DNA of 64,000 nucleotides. Source: UBA1724 sp051884615. GTDB lineage: Bacteria > Verrucomicrobiota > Lentisphaeria > Oligosphaerales > Oligosphaeraceae. Where the stretch lies: contig JBJEVT010000034.1 of the NCBI GenBank assembly GCA_051884615.1, forward strand, positions 49,657 through 113,656, read 5' to 3'. A program made the position numbers and the translations under genes. The notes beneath the pieces were generated by a model. That model made no database searches and was not told where the DNA came from. It saw nothing but the letters and a program-made list of their open reading frames with translations. How positions within the stretch are numbered: the stretch's first letter is position 1; each line of letters opens with the position of its first letter. Below, piece after piece: positions 37,942 through 46,315 of this stretch.

Positions 37942-38022
37942 GACGCCTCAAGAGGAAAACGGAAAATGGTCCCCGGGGACCATCGCCTTCCCTGGAAGAC
38001 ACCAGGCGGGACAAGGCGAAAA

Positions 38023-38050
38023 ACACTATAGTGTATTGATACAGTTTTCC
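38023..38050. promoter_or_regulatory. Palindrome plus GATACAGTTTTCC motif, divergent promoter
   Basis: ACACTATAGTGT (38023-38034) is a perfect 12-bp palindrome, and three bases later comes GATACAGTTTTCC (38038-38050), identical to the motif before the GntR/LacI regulator. The 139-base gap separates the esterase/rhamnosidase pair from the alpha-galactosidase, so one site could control both directions. Confidence 0.55.
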
Positions 38051-38080
38051 CAAGCAATCCTCCCCCTTTTTTTGTCTTCC

Positions 38081-40276
38081 ATGCCCATTTCCTACGATTC
38101 CCGGCGGCGTCTTTTCCGGCTGGACGCCGGTGCGTTCACCCATGCCTTCTGCCTTCATCCCGGCGGTGCGTTGATTTCCCTGTATAGCGGGGTGCGTCTT
38201 GGGGAGGGCGTGGGGTTGGAGGAGTATCCCGCCCGCGCCATTTCCTTTTCTCCCTTCGACCCGGCATTTCCCGGATTTTCCCTGGATGATTTGCCCCAGG
38301 AGTTTTCCACCCACGGGGTGGGGGATTTCGGGCTTTCCTCGGCCGTGGTGAGAAACGTGGCGGGGGACACGGTGACGGTTCCGGTCTATCGTTCCCACCG
38401 GATTTACGGGGGGAAGGCGTTGCCGTCGGGGCTTCCCGGCTGTTCGGGGAGCGCGGAGGAGGCGGAGACCCTGGAGATTCTTCTGGAGGATCCCCTGACC
38501 AAAGTGGAGTTCACGCTGGTCTGGAGCGTCTTCCACCGCTTTGGCGCCATGGTGCGCTCCCTGCGGGTGCGGAACGGGGGGACGGAGCCGGTGACCCTGG
38601 AGAAGGCAGCCTCCCTCTCCCTGGATTTGTGGCCGGGCGTCCAGGAGCGGGAGGTGATTTCCTTCTCCGGGAGCCATTGCCGGGAGCGCAACTTCTGCCG
38701 GGAGCCCCTGGGGCAGGGCGTGCGCCTCTTCGGCAGCGACCGCGGGATGTCCAGCCACCAGTGCAATCCCTTTTTGATGGTGTGTTCCGCGGGCGCCACG
38801 GAGACCTCCGGGGAGGTGTGGGGAGCGATGCTGGTGTACAGCGGCAGCTGGCGGGGCGAGGTGGAGGTGGACCAGTTGAGCCGTCTTCGCCTGAATCTGG
38901 GCCTCAGCCCCCAGGAGTTCCGGTGGCGCCTGGCGCCCGGGGAGGAGTTCCAGACGCCGGAGGCCATCCTGGCCTATTCCGGAGAGGGCTTCGACGCCAT
39001 GAGCCAGACCTTCCACGACCTCCTCCGGGAAACCCTCATGGCTTCCCCCTGGACAAGACGGCCCCGCCCCATTCTCATCAACAACTGGGAATGTATGCAG
39101 TTCAATTTCACCCAGGAAAAACTCCTGAAGCTGGCCCGCGCCGCCGCCGCCCACGGCATCGAAATGATGGTCCTGGACGATGGCTGGTTCGGAAAACGGG
39201 ACAATGACCACTGCTCCCTGGGGGATTGGCAGGAGAATACCCGGAAACTCTCCGGCACCCTGGCCCAGCTCTCCCGGAAGCTCCACGACCTGGGCATGAA
39301 ATTCGGCCTGTGGTTCGAACCCGAGATGATCTCCCCGGACAGCGACCTTTGCCGCCGGCATCCGGAGTGGGTGCTGGGGGTGCCGGGACGGACCCGGACG
39401 GAGAGCCGCTGGCAGTGCGTCCTGGATCTCTCCCGCCCGGAGGTGGTGGACTATCTCTTCCTCCAGCTGGAGCGGATTCTCTCCCAGGCGCAGATCGAAT
39501 ACGTCAAATGGGACGCCAACCGGCATCTCACCGAGGCTTTCTCCCAGGCCCTTCCCCCGGAGCGCCGGGGCGAAACCCTCCATCGCTATGTGCTGGGGCT
39601 CTATCAGCTCCAAAGGCGCCTGACGGAACGCTTCCCCGAAATCCTCTTCGAGGGATGCTCCGGGGGAGGAGGACGCTTCGACGCCGGAATCCTCCACTAT
39701 TTCCCCCAGATCTGGTGCAGCGACAACACGGATGTCTACGACCGCCTGAAAATCCAATACGGCACCTCCTTCGCCTATCCCCCCGGCGCCATGGGCGCCC
39801 ATGTGGCCTCCTGCTGGGACAAGACCCGGCACACCGATTTCGAGACCCGGGGCAATGTGGCCCTGGCCGGCACCTTCGGCTATGAACTGGATCTGGACGA
39901 ATGTCTGCCGGAGGAGCGGGCGCAGGTGCCGGAGCAGTGCCGCCGCTACCACCGGCTCCATCACCTGGTGGAGGAGGGCGTCTACCACCGCCTCACCTCC
40001 CCCTGGGAATCTCCCCTCGTCGCCTGGATGAACGTGGCAAGGGACCGCTCCGAATTCCTGTTGACGGTGGTCCAGACCGACCGCCGCTACAATGCCAAGG
40101 CGCCCTGGCTGCGCCTCCGGGGGCTGGACCCCCGCGCCGTCTACCAGGACGAGCAGGGACGCCGCCTGGGGGGAGACCTCCTGATGCAAAGGGGAATCCC
40201 CCTGCTCCTGGAGCGGGATTCCCAGTCCCTTCTCCTCCATTTCCACGCCGTCAGGGAGGATTCGCCCCGGGAATGA
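38081..40276 (+). CDS. Alpha-galactosidase, GH36
   Basis: This enzyme releases terminal alpha-galactose from oligosaccharides. The 731 residues show the GH36 plan: N-terminal beta-supersandwich (about 1-310), a barrel starting at PRPILINNWECMQFNF, and a C-terminal beta domain. Catalytic residues are the nucleophile Asp478 in YVKWDANR and the acid/base Asp548 in WCSDNTD. MMVLDDGWFGKRDNDH and GLWFEPEMIS are further GH36 signatures. The lack of a signal peptide suggests intracellular action. The ATG at 38081 is the first Met matching the family and is preceded by a pyrimidine tract with no Shine-Dalgarno. Confidence 0.93.
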   Translation: MPISYDSRRRLFRLDAGAFTHAFCLHPGGALISLYSGVRLGEGVGLEEYPARAISFSPFDPAFPGFSLDDLPQEFSTHGVGDFGLSSAVVRNVAGDTVTVPVYRSHRIYGGKALPSGLPGCSGSAEEAETLEILLEDPLTKVEFTLVWSVFHRFGAMVRSLRVRNGGTEPVTLEKAASLSLDLWPGVQEREVISFSGSHCRERNFCREPLGQGVRLFGSDRGMSSHQCNPFLMVCSAGATETSGEVWGAMLVYSGSWRGEVEVDQLSRLRLNLGLSPQEFRWRLAPGEEFQTPEAILAYSGEGFDAMSQTFHDLLRETLMASPWTRRPRPILINNWECMQFNFTQEKLLKLARAAAAHGIEMMVLDDGWFGKRDNDHCSLGDWQENTRKLSGTLAQLSRKLHDLGMKFGLWFEPEMISPDSDLCRRHPEWVLGVPGRTRTESRWQCVLDLSRPEVVDYLFLQLERILSQAQIEYVKWDANRHLTEAFSQALPPERRGETLHRYVLGLYQLQRRLTERFPEILFEGCSGGGGRFDAGILHYFPQIWCSDNTDVYDRLKIQYGTSFAYPPGAMGAHVASCWDKTRHTDFETRGNVALAGTFGYELDLDECLPEERAQVPEQCRRYHRLHHLVEEGVYHRLTSPWESPLVAWMNVARDRSEFLLTVVQTDRRYNAKAPWLRLRGLDPRAVYQDEQGRRLGGDLLMQRGIPLLLERDSQSLLLHFHAVREDSPRE

Positions 40277-40414
40277 CGCCCTCCCTCCTCCCCCTCGGAA
40301 GGCTCCTGCGAGAAGAGGCGCAGCGGGGCATGGCCCCGGGGACGGTTTATATTCCCCTCCGTTCGGCCCCGCCCCCTCTGGCAGGAGCGGAGGCGCAGAC
40401 ATTCACCTTTTGGG

Positions 40415-40436
40415 GTGATGAAGTCATAACCATCAC
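40415..40436 (+). promoter_or_regulatory. Inverted repeat before the hydrolase at 40455
   Basis: GTGATG (40415-40420), ten bases, CATCAC (40431-40436) form a perfect 6-bp dyad ending 18 bases before the start codon, just ahead of the AAGGAG ribosome site. This fits an operator or an RNA hairpin controlling the next gene. Confidence 0.4.
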
Positions 40437-40454
40437 GAATACAAGGAGATGCAA

Positions 40455-41213
40455 ATGGAGGAAACATTGTCGTTCCCGGGAGAGACCCTGGAGACCTACG
40501 AAGGATATCAAGCCCATCGTTTCGTCTGGGACGGGTGCCCCTGCATCCTGGTGGAACCCCACGAGCCCCTTCCCGGAAAGCCCTGGGTCTGGAAGGCCGA
40601 GTTCTTTGAAGCCTATCCCAAATACGAATTAGAGATGCTGCGCCGCGGGTATTATCTGGCGTACATGAGCGTGGGCAACACCTTCGGCTGCCCGGATGCC
40701 ATGGAGCATTTCGACCATTTCTACGAGATGCTCACCGCCGCCCCCTACGGCTTCCACCATCGTCCCGTGCTTCTGGGGCTTTCCCGGGGCGGGCTTTACA
40801 TCTACAACTGGGCAAGCCGCGACCCGGACCGGGTGGGCTGCCTCTACGGGGACAATCCGGTGTGCGATTTCTTCAGCTGGCCCGGCGGCAAGGGGGTGGG
40901 CCCCGGCAGTCCCGAGGATTGGGAGAAGCTGCTGAAGGACTACCATTTCGCCGACGAGGAGGAGGCACGGAAGTGGCCCTCGCCCCTGGATTTGGTGGAG
41001 AAGCTGCTGAAGAACGGCGTGCCCCTGATGCATGCCGCCGCCACCGATGACGAGATTGTCCCCTACAGCGAGAACACGGTCCGGATGGAGGAAAAGGTCC
41101 GTTCCCTGGGAGGCACTTTGAAGGTCTTTGCCCATCCGGGACTGCACCATCCCCACGGCCTGGAGGACCCCGCCCCCCTGGCGGATTGGGTCCAGGCCAA
41201 CACCCGGCCCTGA
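40455..41213 (+). CDS. Alpha/beta hydrolase of unknown substrate
   Basis: A 252-residue single-domain alpha/beta hydrolase. The nucleophile is Ser110 in VLLGLSRGGLY, the acid is probably Asp198 or Asp199 in AAATDDEIVPY, and the histidine lies in HPGLHHPHGL near residue 231. Homologues of this shape occur in glycan-degradation clusters as putative esterases. Two ATGs are close (40449 and 40455). The second is chosen because AAGGAG (40443-40448) is six bases before it, whereas the first overlaps that site. A 96-base gap follows before the large unknown gene. Confidence 0.8.
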   Translation: MEETLSFPGETLETYEGYQAHRFVWDGCPCILVEPHEPLPGKPWVWKAEFFEAYPKYELEMLRRGYYLAYMSVGNTFGCPDAMEHFDHFYEMLTAAPYGFHHRPVLLGLSRGGLYIYNWASRDPDRVGCLYGDNPVCDFFSWPGGKGVGPGSPEDWEKLLKDYHFADEEEARKWPSPLDLVEKLLKNGVPLMHAAATDDEIVPYSENTVRMEEKVRSLGGTLKVFAHPGLHHPHGLEDPAPLADWVQANTRP

Positions 41214-41309
41214 TTCTCCCCCGGGGAGCCTCCCGCCCGTCTCCCGGGACGGCGGCATGTCTCCCCTCTTCCCCTCCCTCCCTTCCTCGCCTCCTCGCCT
41301 CTCTCCCGC

Positions 41310-44300
41310 ATGAACCTCGACTTTCGCATCGACTGGGGATACCAGTTCCTCTATTCTCGCCGTCATTACCATCCCTTCTTCCAATGGGATGGCCACCTGG
41401 AATGTCAGGGCGGGAAAATCCTGGAATGTCGTCAGTTGGCCTATCCGGTGATCTGGTTTGGGCCGGGGCAATGTCCCCGGGAGACGCCCCTTCCCTCGCC
41501 CTGCTGGAAGAGCGTGACCCGCCGGGGGCTGTCGGGCATCCGGGTGCTGGCGGAGTGTCCGGAGGGGGAGGAGGTGCGTTTTCGTCTGGTCACCGCCTCC
41601 GGGGAGTTTTCCTTCACGGCGCGGGAGATTCTGGAGGAGGGGCGTCTGCTCTTTCCCGTGGGGCCCAGGGATTTGAACTGTCATGTGATTGTGACGCGCC
41701 GGGGTCACCTGTGGTATCGTCCCGCTCCCCGTCCCGGGGAGAGGGTGTGGGAGGCGCGGGAGCTGCCCCTGCCTTGCCACGACTGGGCCCGGATGGAGAC
41801 GGCCTGGCTGGCCCCCGGCGACTCCTTCTCCCTCCCCGTCCGGATTCCCGAGAAGACCACGGATTTCCAGGAGAATCTCCTCCATTTCCAGGCCATGGCC
41901 GCCCCGGAATACACCCCGGGGGAGGAACGCCAAATCCACGAGACCTACACCCTGGAGATCCAGTGCGACGGCACGCCCGTCGCCACGGCCAGGCACTATT
42001 TCCGGGAGCATGACAATTTCATGCAGCTCCTGGAGGACCTGTGGGTCGCCTTCCCTGCGGAACCGGGAGCCCACACCCTGACCATCCGGAACCAGAACCC
42101 CCGCCATCCCCTCCTCTTCAGCCGCATCACCCTGCGGCAGCAACGCCGGAACCATCTCCAATTCTCCCTGCCGTCCTGGGGACTGGTGGACGAGCCGCTG
42201 CTGGGACGGATCTTCGCCACCCGTCCCTGCACGGAGACCATCCGCTGGCCCGGGGGGGAGGCCACCCTGTCCCTCCAGCCGGGCTGGAACGAGTTTCCCT
42301 TCCGGATTCACGAGCCCCGGACCAACGTGGAGTTCACGGCGGGAGACGCCCGGGGAATCCTGCCCGCCATCTACGCCACCCGGGAGGAGGGGATTCCCGT
42401 CACGGTGGGCTATGACATGACGGTGGTGCCCCACGACGACCATGGCTTCATGGACTGGCTCCTGGACTACACCTGGCGCACCCGCCTGGGCAATCTGGTG
42501 GTGTTCCGGAGCTTCCGCTGGGAGGAGCCCACAGAATACCGGGACGTGCCGGTGCCGGACGCCCTTCTGGAGCGGTGGGGGCGTTTCTGCCGGGAGCATG
42601 GCATCCGGGTGGAGGCCGCCAACCAATTCGAGTCCGGCGCCTTGATCCGCGGGGCGGGGGAGGCCCTCCATTCCGCCGGATACCACGAGTATCCCGGCGC
42701 GGTCTATGCCCGGGACCCCGCGGCTCCCTGGGCGTCCCGGGATATGAAGGAGGCCAGCGAGCACTACGTCGAATATCTCCGCATCGCCGTGGAGAAGATG
42801 CGGAGCGCCTCCCCCAGGACCGCCTTCGGGGACGCCGCCGGGGGACACCGTTACGACTATCTGGCGGGCGTCGACTTCATCCGCGCCGAGACCATGGTGC
42901 CCCACACCCAGCATCTCTGCTCCCTGGCGCGTGCCGCCGCCGAAACCCTGGGTCCCGGGGAATGGGGCGTCCATATCGCCATCCAGCACGCCGCCCAGCC
43001 CTATTTCCTCACCCACCTGGGCCAGTATTTCCTCTCCCTCTTCCAGCCCTGGATGATGGGCGCCTCCATGATCTACGAGGAGGATTCCCTCTTCCTGCTC
43101 TTCAAGGAGGAACGGCAGTGCTGGGATGACGCCCTCACCAAGGGAAAGCGGGACATGACCCGGGAGTTCTTCCGCTTCGTCAAGACCCATCCCCGCAAGG
43201 GCAGAAACCGCCGCGCCATCGCCTTCTGGGAGGGACGCTACGCCGCCCCCTTCAATGGCTTTATCTGCGGCGAGGAGCAAACCCCCGACTATCCCGTGTG
43301 GGGGCTCTTCGGAAACACCGCCCCCGAATGGGGACACCGCCAGCCGGAGAAATGCCGCCATCTCCTGGATGTCCTGATGCCCGGCGCCAGCACGCATCCC
43401 CTCCGGCAGCAATACGGGAAACGACGCTTCTTCTTCTCCGGAACCCCCTACGGGGATTTCGACCAGCTCCCCGCCGAGGCCGACGCCCAGGCGCTCCGGA
43501 ACTACCGCCTGATCCTGAACCTGGGGTGGAACACCATGCTGTCCCAGGATTATGAAAAGCTGAAGACCTTTGTCCAGTCCGGGGGAATCCTCTTCACGGG
43601 ACTTCCCCAGTTCAGCACGCACCTCCGTCGGGATTTCCTCCGGGACATGGAGGAGCTGGCTCTCTGGAATCAGGGTGACCTCTCCGAGCTGTGCGGCGTG
43701 AAGGTGCTGGGGCCGGGCATGGAATACTCCGGCCAGTGGAACGGGGCGGACCGGGAGGAGTTCCCCCGCCCCGAACTCTCTTCCGCCCCCAATGACAACC
43801 CCGGGGAGGACGGGCCCTGCCGCCTTGCCCGCCTGGAACTCCAGGGCGCCCAGGTGGTGGCGTGGGACGCCTCCACCAACGCCCCCCTGGTGGTGAAGCA
43901 TCGCCTGGGCCAGGGAACGGTCTACCTTCTGACCGCCTGGGCCTATCCCGGCCACGAGGCGCTCCAATCCCTCTCCGCCTCCTGGATCGCCGCCCTGGCG
44001 AAGCGGGTCCTGCCCCAGGAATCCGTGGAGGATCCCTCCCGGGAGGTGTTCTGGACACGCTGGGAGGAGGAGTCCGGGGCCAGAAGCCTCATGCTCCTGA
44101 ATACGGATTGGACCCGCCCCGGCAACGAAAAGAGGGTGGAGATCCATACGCCCGCCCTGGACTTCCCCCTGGTGGTCAAGGAGCAGACGCCCCATATTCT
44201 CACCATCCTCCCCTTCGCCGTCCTGGAGGCCACCCCGGAGCTCCATCTGGAGGTGGAATCCCTGGATTCCCGCCAGGCGCGGCTGCGGGTTCACGGCGTG

Positions 44301-44435
44301 TCCGGCATCGTGACCCTCCACAGTCCCAAACTCCCCGGCGGCATGAAACAATTCTCCCTGCCCCGGGACGGGGCAATCCTGCGCACCTGGACCCTGGAAG
44401 ACACGGAAGACCCCAGGGGACCCGTGGCTCCCTGA
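41310..44435 (+). CDS. Large protein of unknown function in the glycan island
   Basis: I do not recognise this 1041-residue protein as a named family. The first 370 residues are rich in beta structure with many Trp, Tyr and His. The centre (about 370-640) contains DDHGFMDWLLDYTWRTRLGN, a Glu/Asp-rich catalytic-looking stretch (EAANQFESGALIRG, HRYDYLAGVDFIRAETMVPH) and could be a barrel. Around residues 720-860 YRLILNLGWNTMLSQDYEKL followed by FVQSGGILFTG resembles the amidotransferase-like trimerisation domain of GH42 enzymes. The last 120 residues are again beta-rich. There is no signal peptide. Position and layout suggest a glycoside hydrolase, but no catalytic assignment is safe. The leader is an uninterrupted C/T tract. 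Confidence 0.75.
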   Translation: MNLDFRIDWGYQFLYSRRHYHPFFQWDGHLECQGGKILECRQLAYPVIWFGPGQCPRETPLPSPCWKSVTRRGLSGIRVLAECPEGEEVRFRLVTASGEFSFTAREILEEGRLLFPVGPRDLNCHVIVTRRGHLWYRPAPRPGERVWEARELPLPCHDWARMETAWLAPGDSFSLPVRIPEKTTDFQENLLHFQAMAAPEYTPGEERQIHETYTLEIQCDGTPVATARHYFREHDNFMQLLEDLWVAFPAEPGAHTLTIRNQNPRHPLLFSRITLRQQRRNHLQFSLPSWGLVDEPLLGRIFATRPCTETIRWPGGEATLSLQPGWNEFPFRIHEPRTNVEFTAGDARGILPAIYATREEGIPVTVGYDMTVVPHDDHGFMDWLLDYTWRTRLGNLVVFRSFRWEEPTEYRDVPVPDALLERWGRFCREHGIRVEAANQFESGALIRGAGEALHSAGYHEYPGAVYARDPAAPWASRDMKEASEHYVEYLRIAVEKMRSASPRTAFGDAAGGHRYDYLAGVDFIRAETMVPHTQHLCSLARAAAETLGPGEWGVHIAIQHAAQPYFLTHLGQYFLSLFQPWMMGASMIYEEDSLFLLFKEERQCWDDALTKGKRDMTREFFRFVKTHPRKGRNRRAIAFWEGRYAAPFNGFICGEEQTPDYPVWGLFGNTAPEWGHRQPEKCRHLLDVLMPGASTHPLRQQYGKRRFFFSGTPYGDFDQLPAEADAQALRNYRLILNLGWNTMLSQDYEKLKTFVQSGGILFTGLPQFSTHLRRDFLRDMEELALWNQGDLSELCGVKVLGPGMEYSGQWNGADREEFPRPELSSAPNDNPGEDGPCRLARLELQGAQVVAWDASTNAPLVVKHRLGQGTVYLLTAWAYPGHEALQSLSASWIAALAKRVLPQESVEDPSREVFWTRWEEESGARSLMLLNTDWTRPGNEKRVEIHTPALDFPLVVKEQTPHILTILPFAVLEATPELHLEVESLDSRQARLRVHGVSGIVTLHSPKLPGGMKQFSLPRDGAILRTWTLEDTEDPRGPVAP

Positions 44436-44476
44436 AATCCTCTCCCCCCTCTCCCGAAACGGGAACTCCCCTGGCA

Positions 44477-44917
44477 TCAGGGGACAATGCGCCGGACCCG
44501 CTTTCGGGGAGGAGGAGTGGCCAGGGCCTGCAGGCGGTCGAACAAGACCAGGAACGCTCCATATTGTTCCCGGGAGATCCCATAGAGTCCGTGGGTCATG
44601 TGCCGCCAGATGGCGAATATGGCATCCCCCACCAGGAGAATGTCATCGGCGGTCTGAATCTTCTCCAGTTCCGGACGGGGGTAGGCGAAGCAGGCGGCCG
44701 TCAGTGCATTGCCCTGGTAGACAAAGCCCAGCGCCCATAACGCCTCCGGAAAGGAGGGATCCTCGATGGCTCCCGTCCCTTCCACAAAAATGGGCTTCCA
44801 ATGCTCGAGGAAGGCGAGAATGCGTTTCCGGGAGGCAAGACGCCGCCGTTGACAGGGAAATCCCTTGGGAGGGCGCCTGAACTCTTCCGAAGGTTCTGAA
44901 TTTCGACGAGGGGACAT
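44477..44917 (-). CDS. Conserved-looking small protein of unknown function
   Basis: A 146-residue soluble protein with a basic, low-complexity first 35 residues, then a globular part with ALWALGFVYQGNALTAACF and IQTADDILLVGDAIFAIWRH. No enzyme motif is visible. It is convergent with the large unknown gene and begins only about 18 bases after an intrinsic terminator, so its own promoter is unclear. The ATG at 44917 is used; an in-frame TTG lies at 44929. No Shine-Dalgarno is visible. Confidence 0.6.
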   Translation of the reverse strand: MSPRRNSEPSEEFRRPPKGFPCQRRRLASRKRILAFLEHWKPIFVEGTGAIEDPSFPEALWALGFVYQGNALTAACFAYPRPELEKIQTADDILLVGDAIFAIWRHMTHGLYGISREQYGAFLVLFDRLQALATPPPRKRVRRIVP

Positions 44918-45248
44918 CGGGAGTTTCAAAGGGGGAAAAATAAAAGGAGCCGCGAAGAAGGAGGAGGGAATGTCCTCCGGACTTCACGGCTCCGGGAATG
45001 TATCGCCTATCCTGTTCCACGGGAGGCCGGGGGAAGTATTTCGCTTCGTTCGCCTTCGCCTCCTTCAGCTCCACCAGACGATGCAGGCTGGCGGCGATGG
45101 ATTCCAGGTGGGCTAGCCTCTCCTTGATTTCATTCTGGCTCCGCAGGAACTGGTTGATTTTCCAATACCAGCACATCACCTCCCGGCAGAGAATGAAAAG
45201 GAGGAAGAGGAAAGCGAGCAAGACGATGGTGGAAAAGACCTGGGACAT
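44643..45248 (-). CDS. Small membrane-anchored coiled-coil protein, 3' end uncertain
   Basis: From the ATG at 45248 (AGGAGA six bases upstream) the product begins MSQVFSTIVLLAFLFLLFIL, a single membrane helix, followed by an amphipathic segment (NQFLRSQNEIKERLAHLESI) that should form a coiled coil and then AKYFPRPPVEQDRRYIPGA. The frame stays open to 44643 (201 residues), but past about residue 88 it crosses an intrinsic terminator and overlaps the next gene in another frame, and the residues look like out-of-frame translation. The true end is probably near 44990, perhaps with a frameshift. A role as a small membrane scaffold is only a guess. Confidence 0.5.
   Translation of the reverse strand: MSQVFSTIVLLAFLFLLFILCREVMCWYWKINQFLRSQNEIKERLAHLESIAASLHRLVELKEAKANEAKYFPRPPVEQDRRYIPGAVKSGGHSLLLLRGSFYFSPFETPDVPSSKFRTFGRVQAPSQGISLSTAASCLPETHSRLPRALEAHFCGRDGSHRGSLLSGGVMGAGLCLPGQCTDGRLLRLPPSGTGEDSDRR
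44936..44993 (-). terminator. Strong intrinsic terminator
   Basis: On the minus strand GGAGCCGTGAAG pairs with CTTCGCGGCTCC (44982-44993 with 44946-44957, one G-U pair), with an inner GGAGG/CCTCC stem, followed by TTTTATTTTT. It closes the transcript of the small coiled-coil membrane protein but lies inside its open reading frame. Confidence 0.85.
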
Positions 45249-45420
45249 GGGAATCTCCTGAAAGAAAAACACGCGGAAAAACAACACACAAAACCGGACC
45301 GGGATTTTGTCCCGTTCCCGAAGTTATATACGCAACAACTCCCTGTTTTTCCAGGCAGCAATCCGGATTTCTGCGCCGTTTCGCCAGTCCGTTACAAGAT
45401 CGGGTTCGCCCCGGGGGAAT

Positions 45421-45600
45421 AAAAGGGCTAGATGCCCTAGAGGGGCTAGCGGGGGAAGAAATCTATGACTTGCCCCCGAAAGATAGATCTGGGGGCGTTC
45501 CTGGCGGGGCATCCCCGCCTTCAGCCCTCTCTGTGCCCTCCGTGCGCCCGGCTTGCCAGGCGCCTCTGTGTGTTCTGTGTTGAAGCGTCGGCGCCCGGCT
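45421..45600 (-). repeat. Composite intergenic repeat, second copy (element B)
   Basis: Read on the minus strand this stretch contains CTTCAACACAGAACACACAG with AGGCGCC, then GCTGAAGGCGGGG, then CTAGCCCCTCTAGGGCATCT and CCCTTTT. These are the same blocks in the same order as at 3761-4115, but here spaced more tightly. The rest of the 45249-45616 gap holds only A/T-rich DNA upstream of the small membrane gene (45300-45350). Confidence 0.7.
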
Positions 45601-45616
45601 TGCCGGGGGGAAGACC

Positions 45617-46291
45617 TCAAGCGTCCTGGCGGGGAGGACGGAGGCAGCGGGGGCGTCCCAGAATTTCGCTGAAGATCACCGCCTTCCGCATGCCGGCCGC
45701 CGTCCGGGGCAGCCCCAACCCTTCCAGAGTGACCGGCTTGTGGCGGGGCTCCTGGGGGGAGGGATGGGGCGTGGGCACGGCGGGGGTGGTGGCGATGTGG
45801 GCGTCCGCATGAAGGGCGGCCTCCGAGGGATGGACGGGGAAGTCCCCGGCCTCCAGCGTGGGCCCCATGTGTTCCTCCGCATGGAGGAGAGCCGGCGTCT
45901 TGACGCCCTCCAGGGGGGAGGTGTGGGGGGGAGGAATGGGGGCCGCATAGGACTCGCCCACGGGCTCTGCCGTCAACGGCTGTCGGCGGGGCGTCTCCGA
46001 GGGCAGGGGAGTCCGCGCCTCGTCCTCGTTCTGGTCTTCGCCCTCGCCGAGCATCTCCTCCAGCTCCTCGGGGGAGGCGTCGCCGAGGGCCTGGGACAAG
46101 GCTTCGGCGATCTCCCGTCGACGCTTCTCCCGTTCGGCGGGCGTGAGCGCCTCCGCGTCTTCCAGCTCCTGGCTGTCCAATTCCAGGTCACGGAGCTGCC
46201 TCTGCTGTGTTTTCTTCCGGGACTCCCGTTGGACGGCGTTCCAGACGACAACCACCAGATAGACGATGACGATGACAACGACCTTGAGCAT
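45617..46291 (-). CDS. FloA-associated membrane-anchored acidic protein
   Basis: The 224-residue protein starts with one membrane helix (MLKVVVIVIVYLVVVVWNAV), then a basic/Gln stretch, an acidic helix with LTPAEREKRRREIAEALSQA, and a long Pro-rich disordered region. It ends in a short conserved-looking block, GMRKAVIFSEILGRPRCLRP. It begins 24 bases downstream of floA and is surely co-transcribed. NfeD-type proteins are the usual flotillin partners, and this is not one by its sequence. The layout suggests a membrane-tethered adaptor whose C-terminal block binds a partner. The function is unknown. Confidence 0.7.
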   Translation of the reverse strand: MLKVVVIVIVYLVVVVWNAVQRESRKKTQQRQLRDLELDSQELEDAEALTPAEREKRRREIAEALSQALGDASPEELEEMLGEGEDQNEDEARTPLPSETPRRQPLTAEPVGESYAAPIPPPHTSPLEGVKTPALLHAEEHMGPTLEAGDFPVHPSEAALHADAHIATTPAVPTPHPSPQEPRHKPVTLEGLGLPRTAAGMRKAVIFSEILGRPRCLRPPRQDA

Positions 46292-46315
46292 GGAGAGGGC
46301 GGGCGCGGCCTAGAT

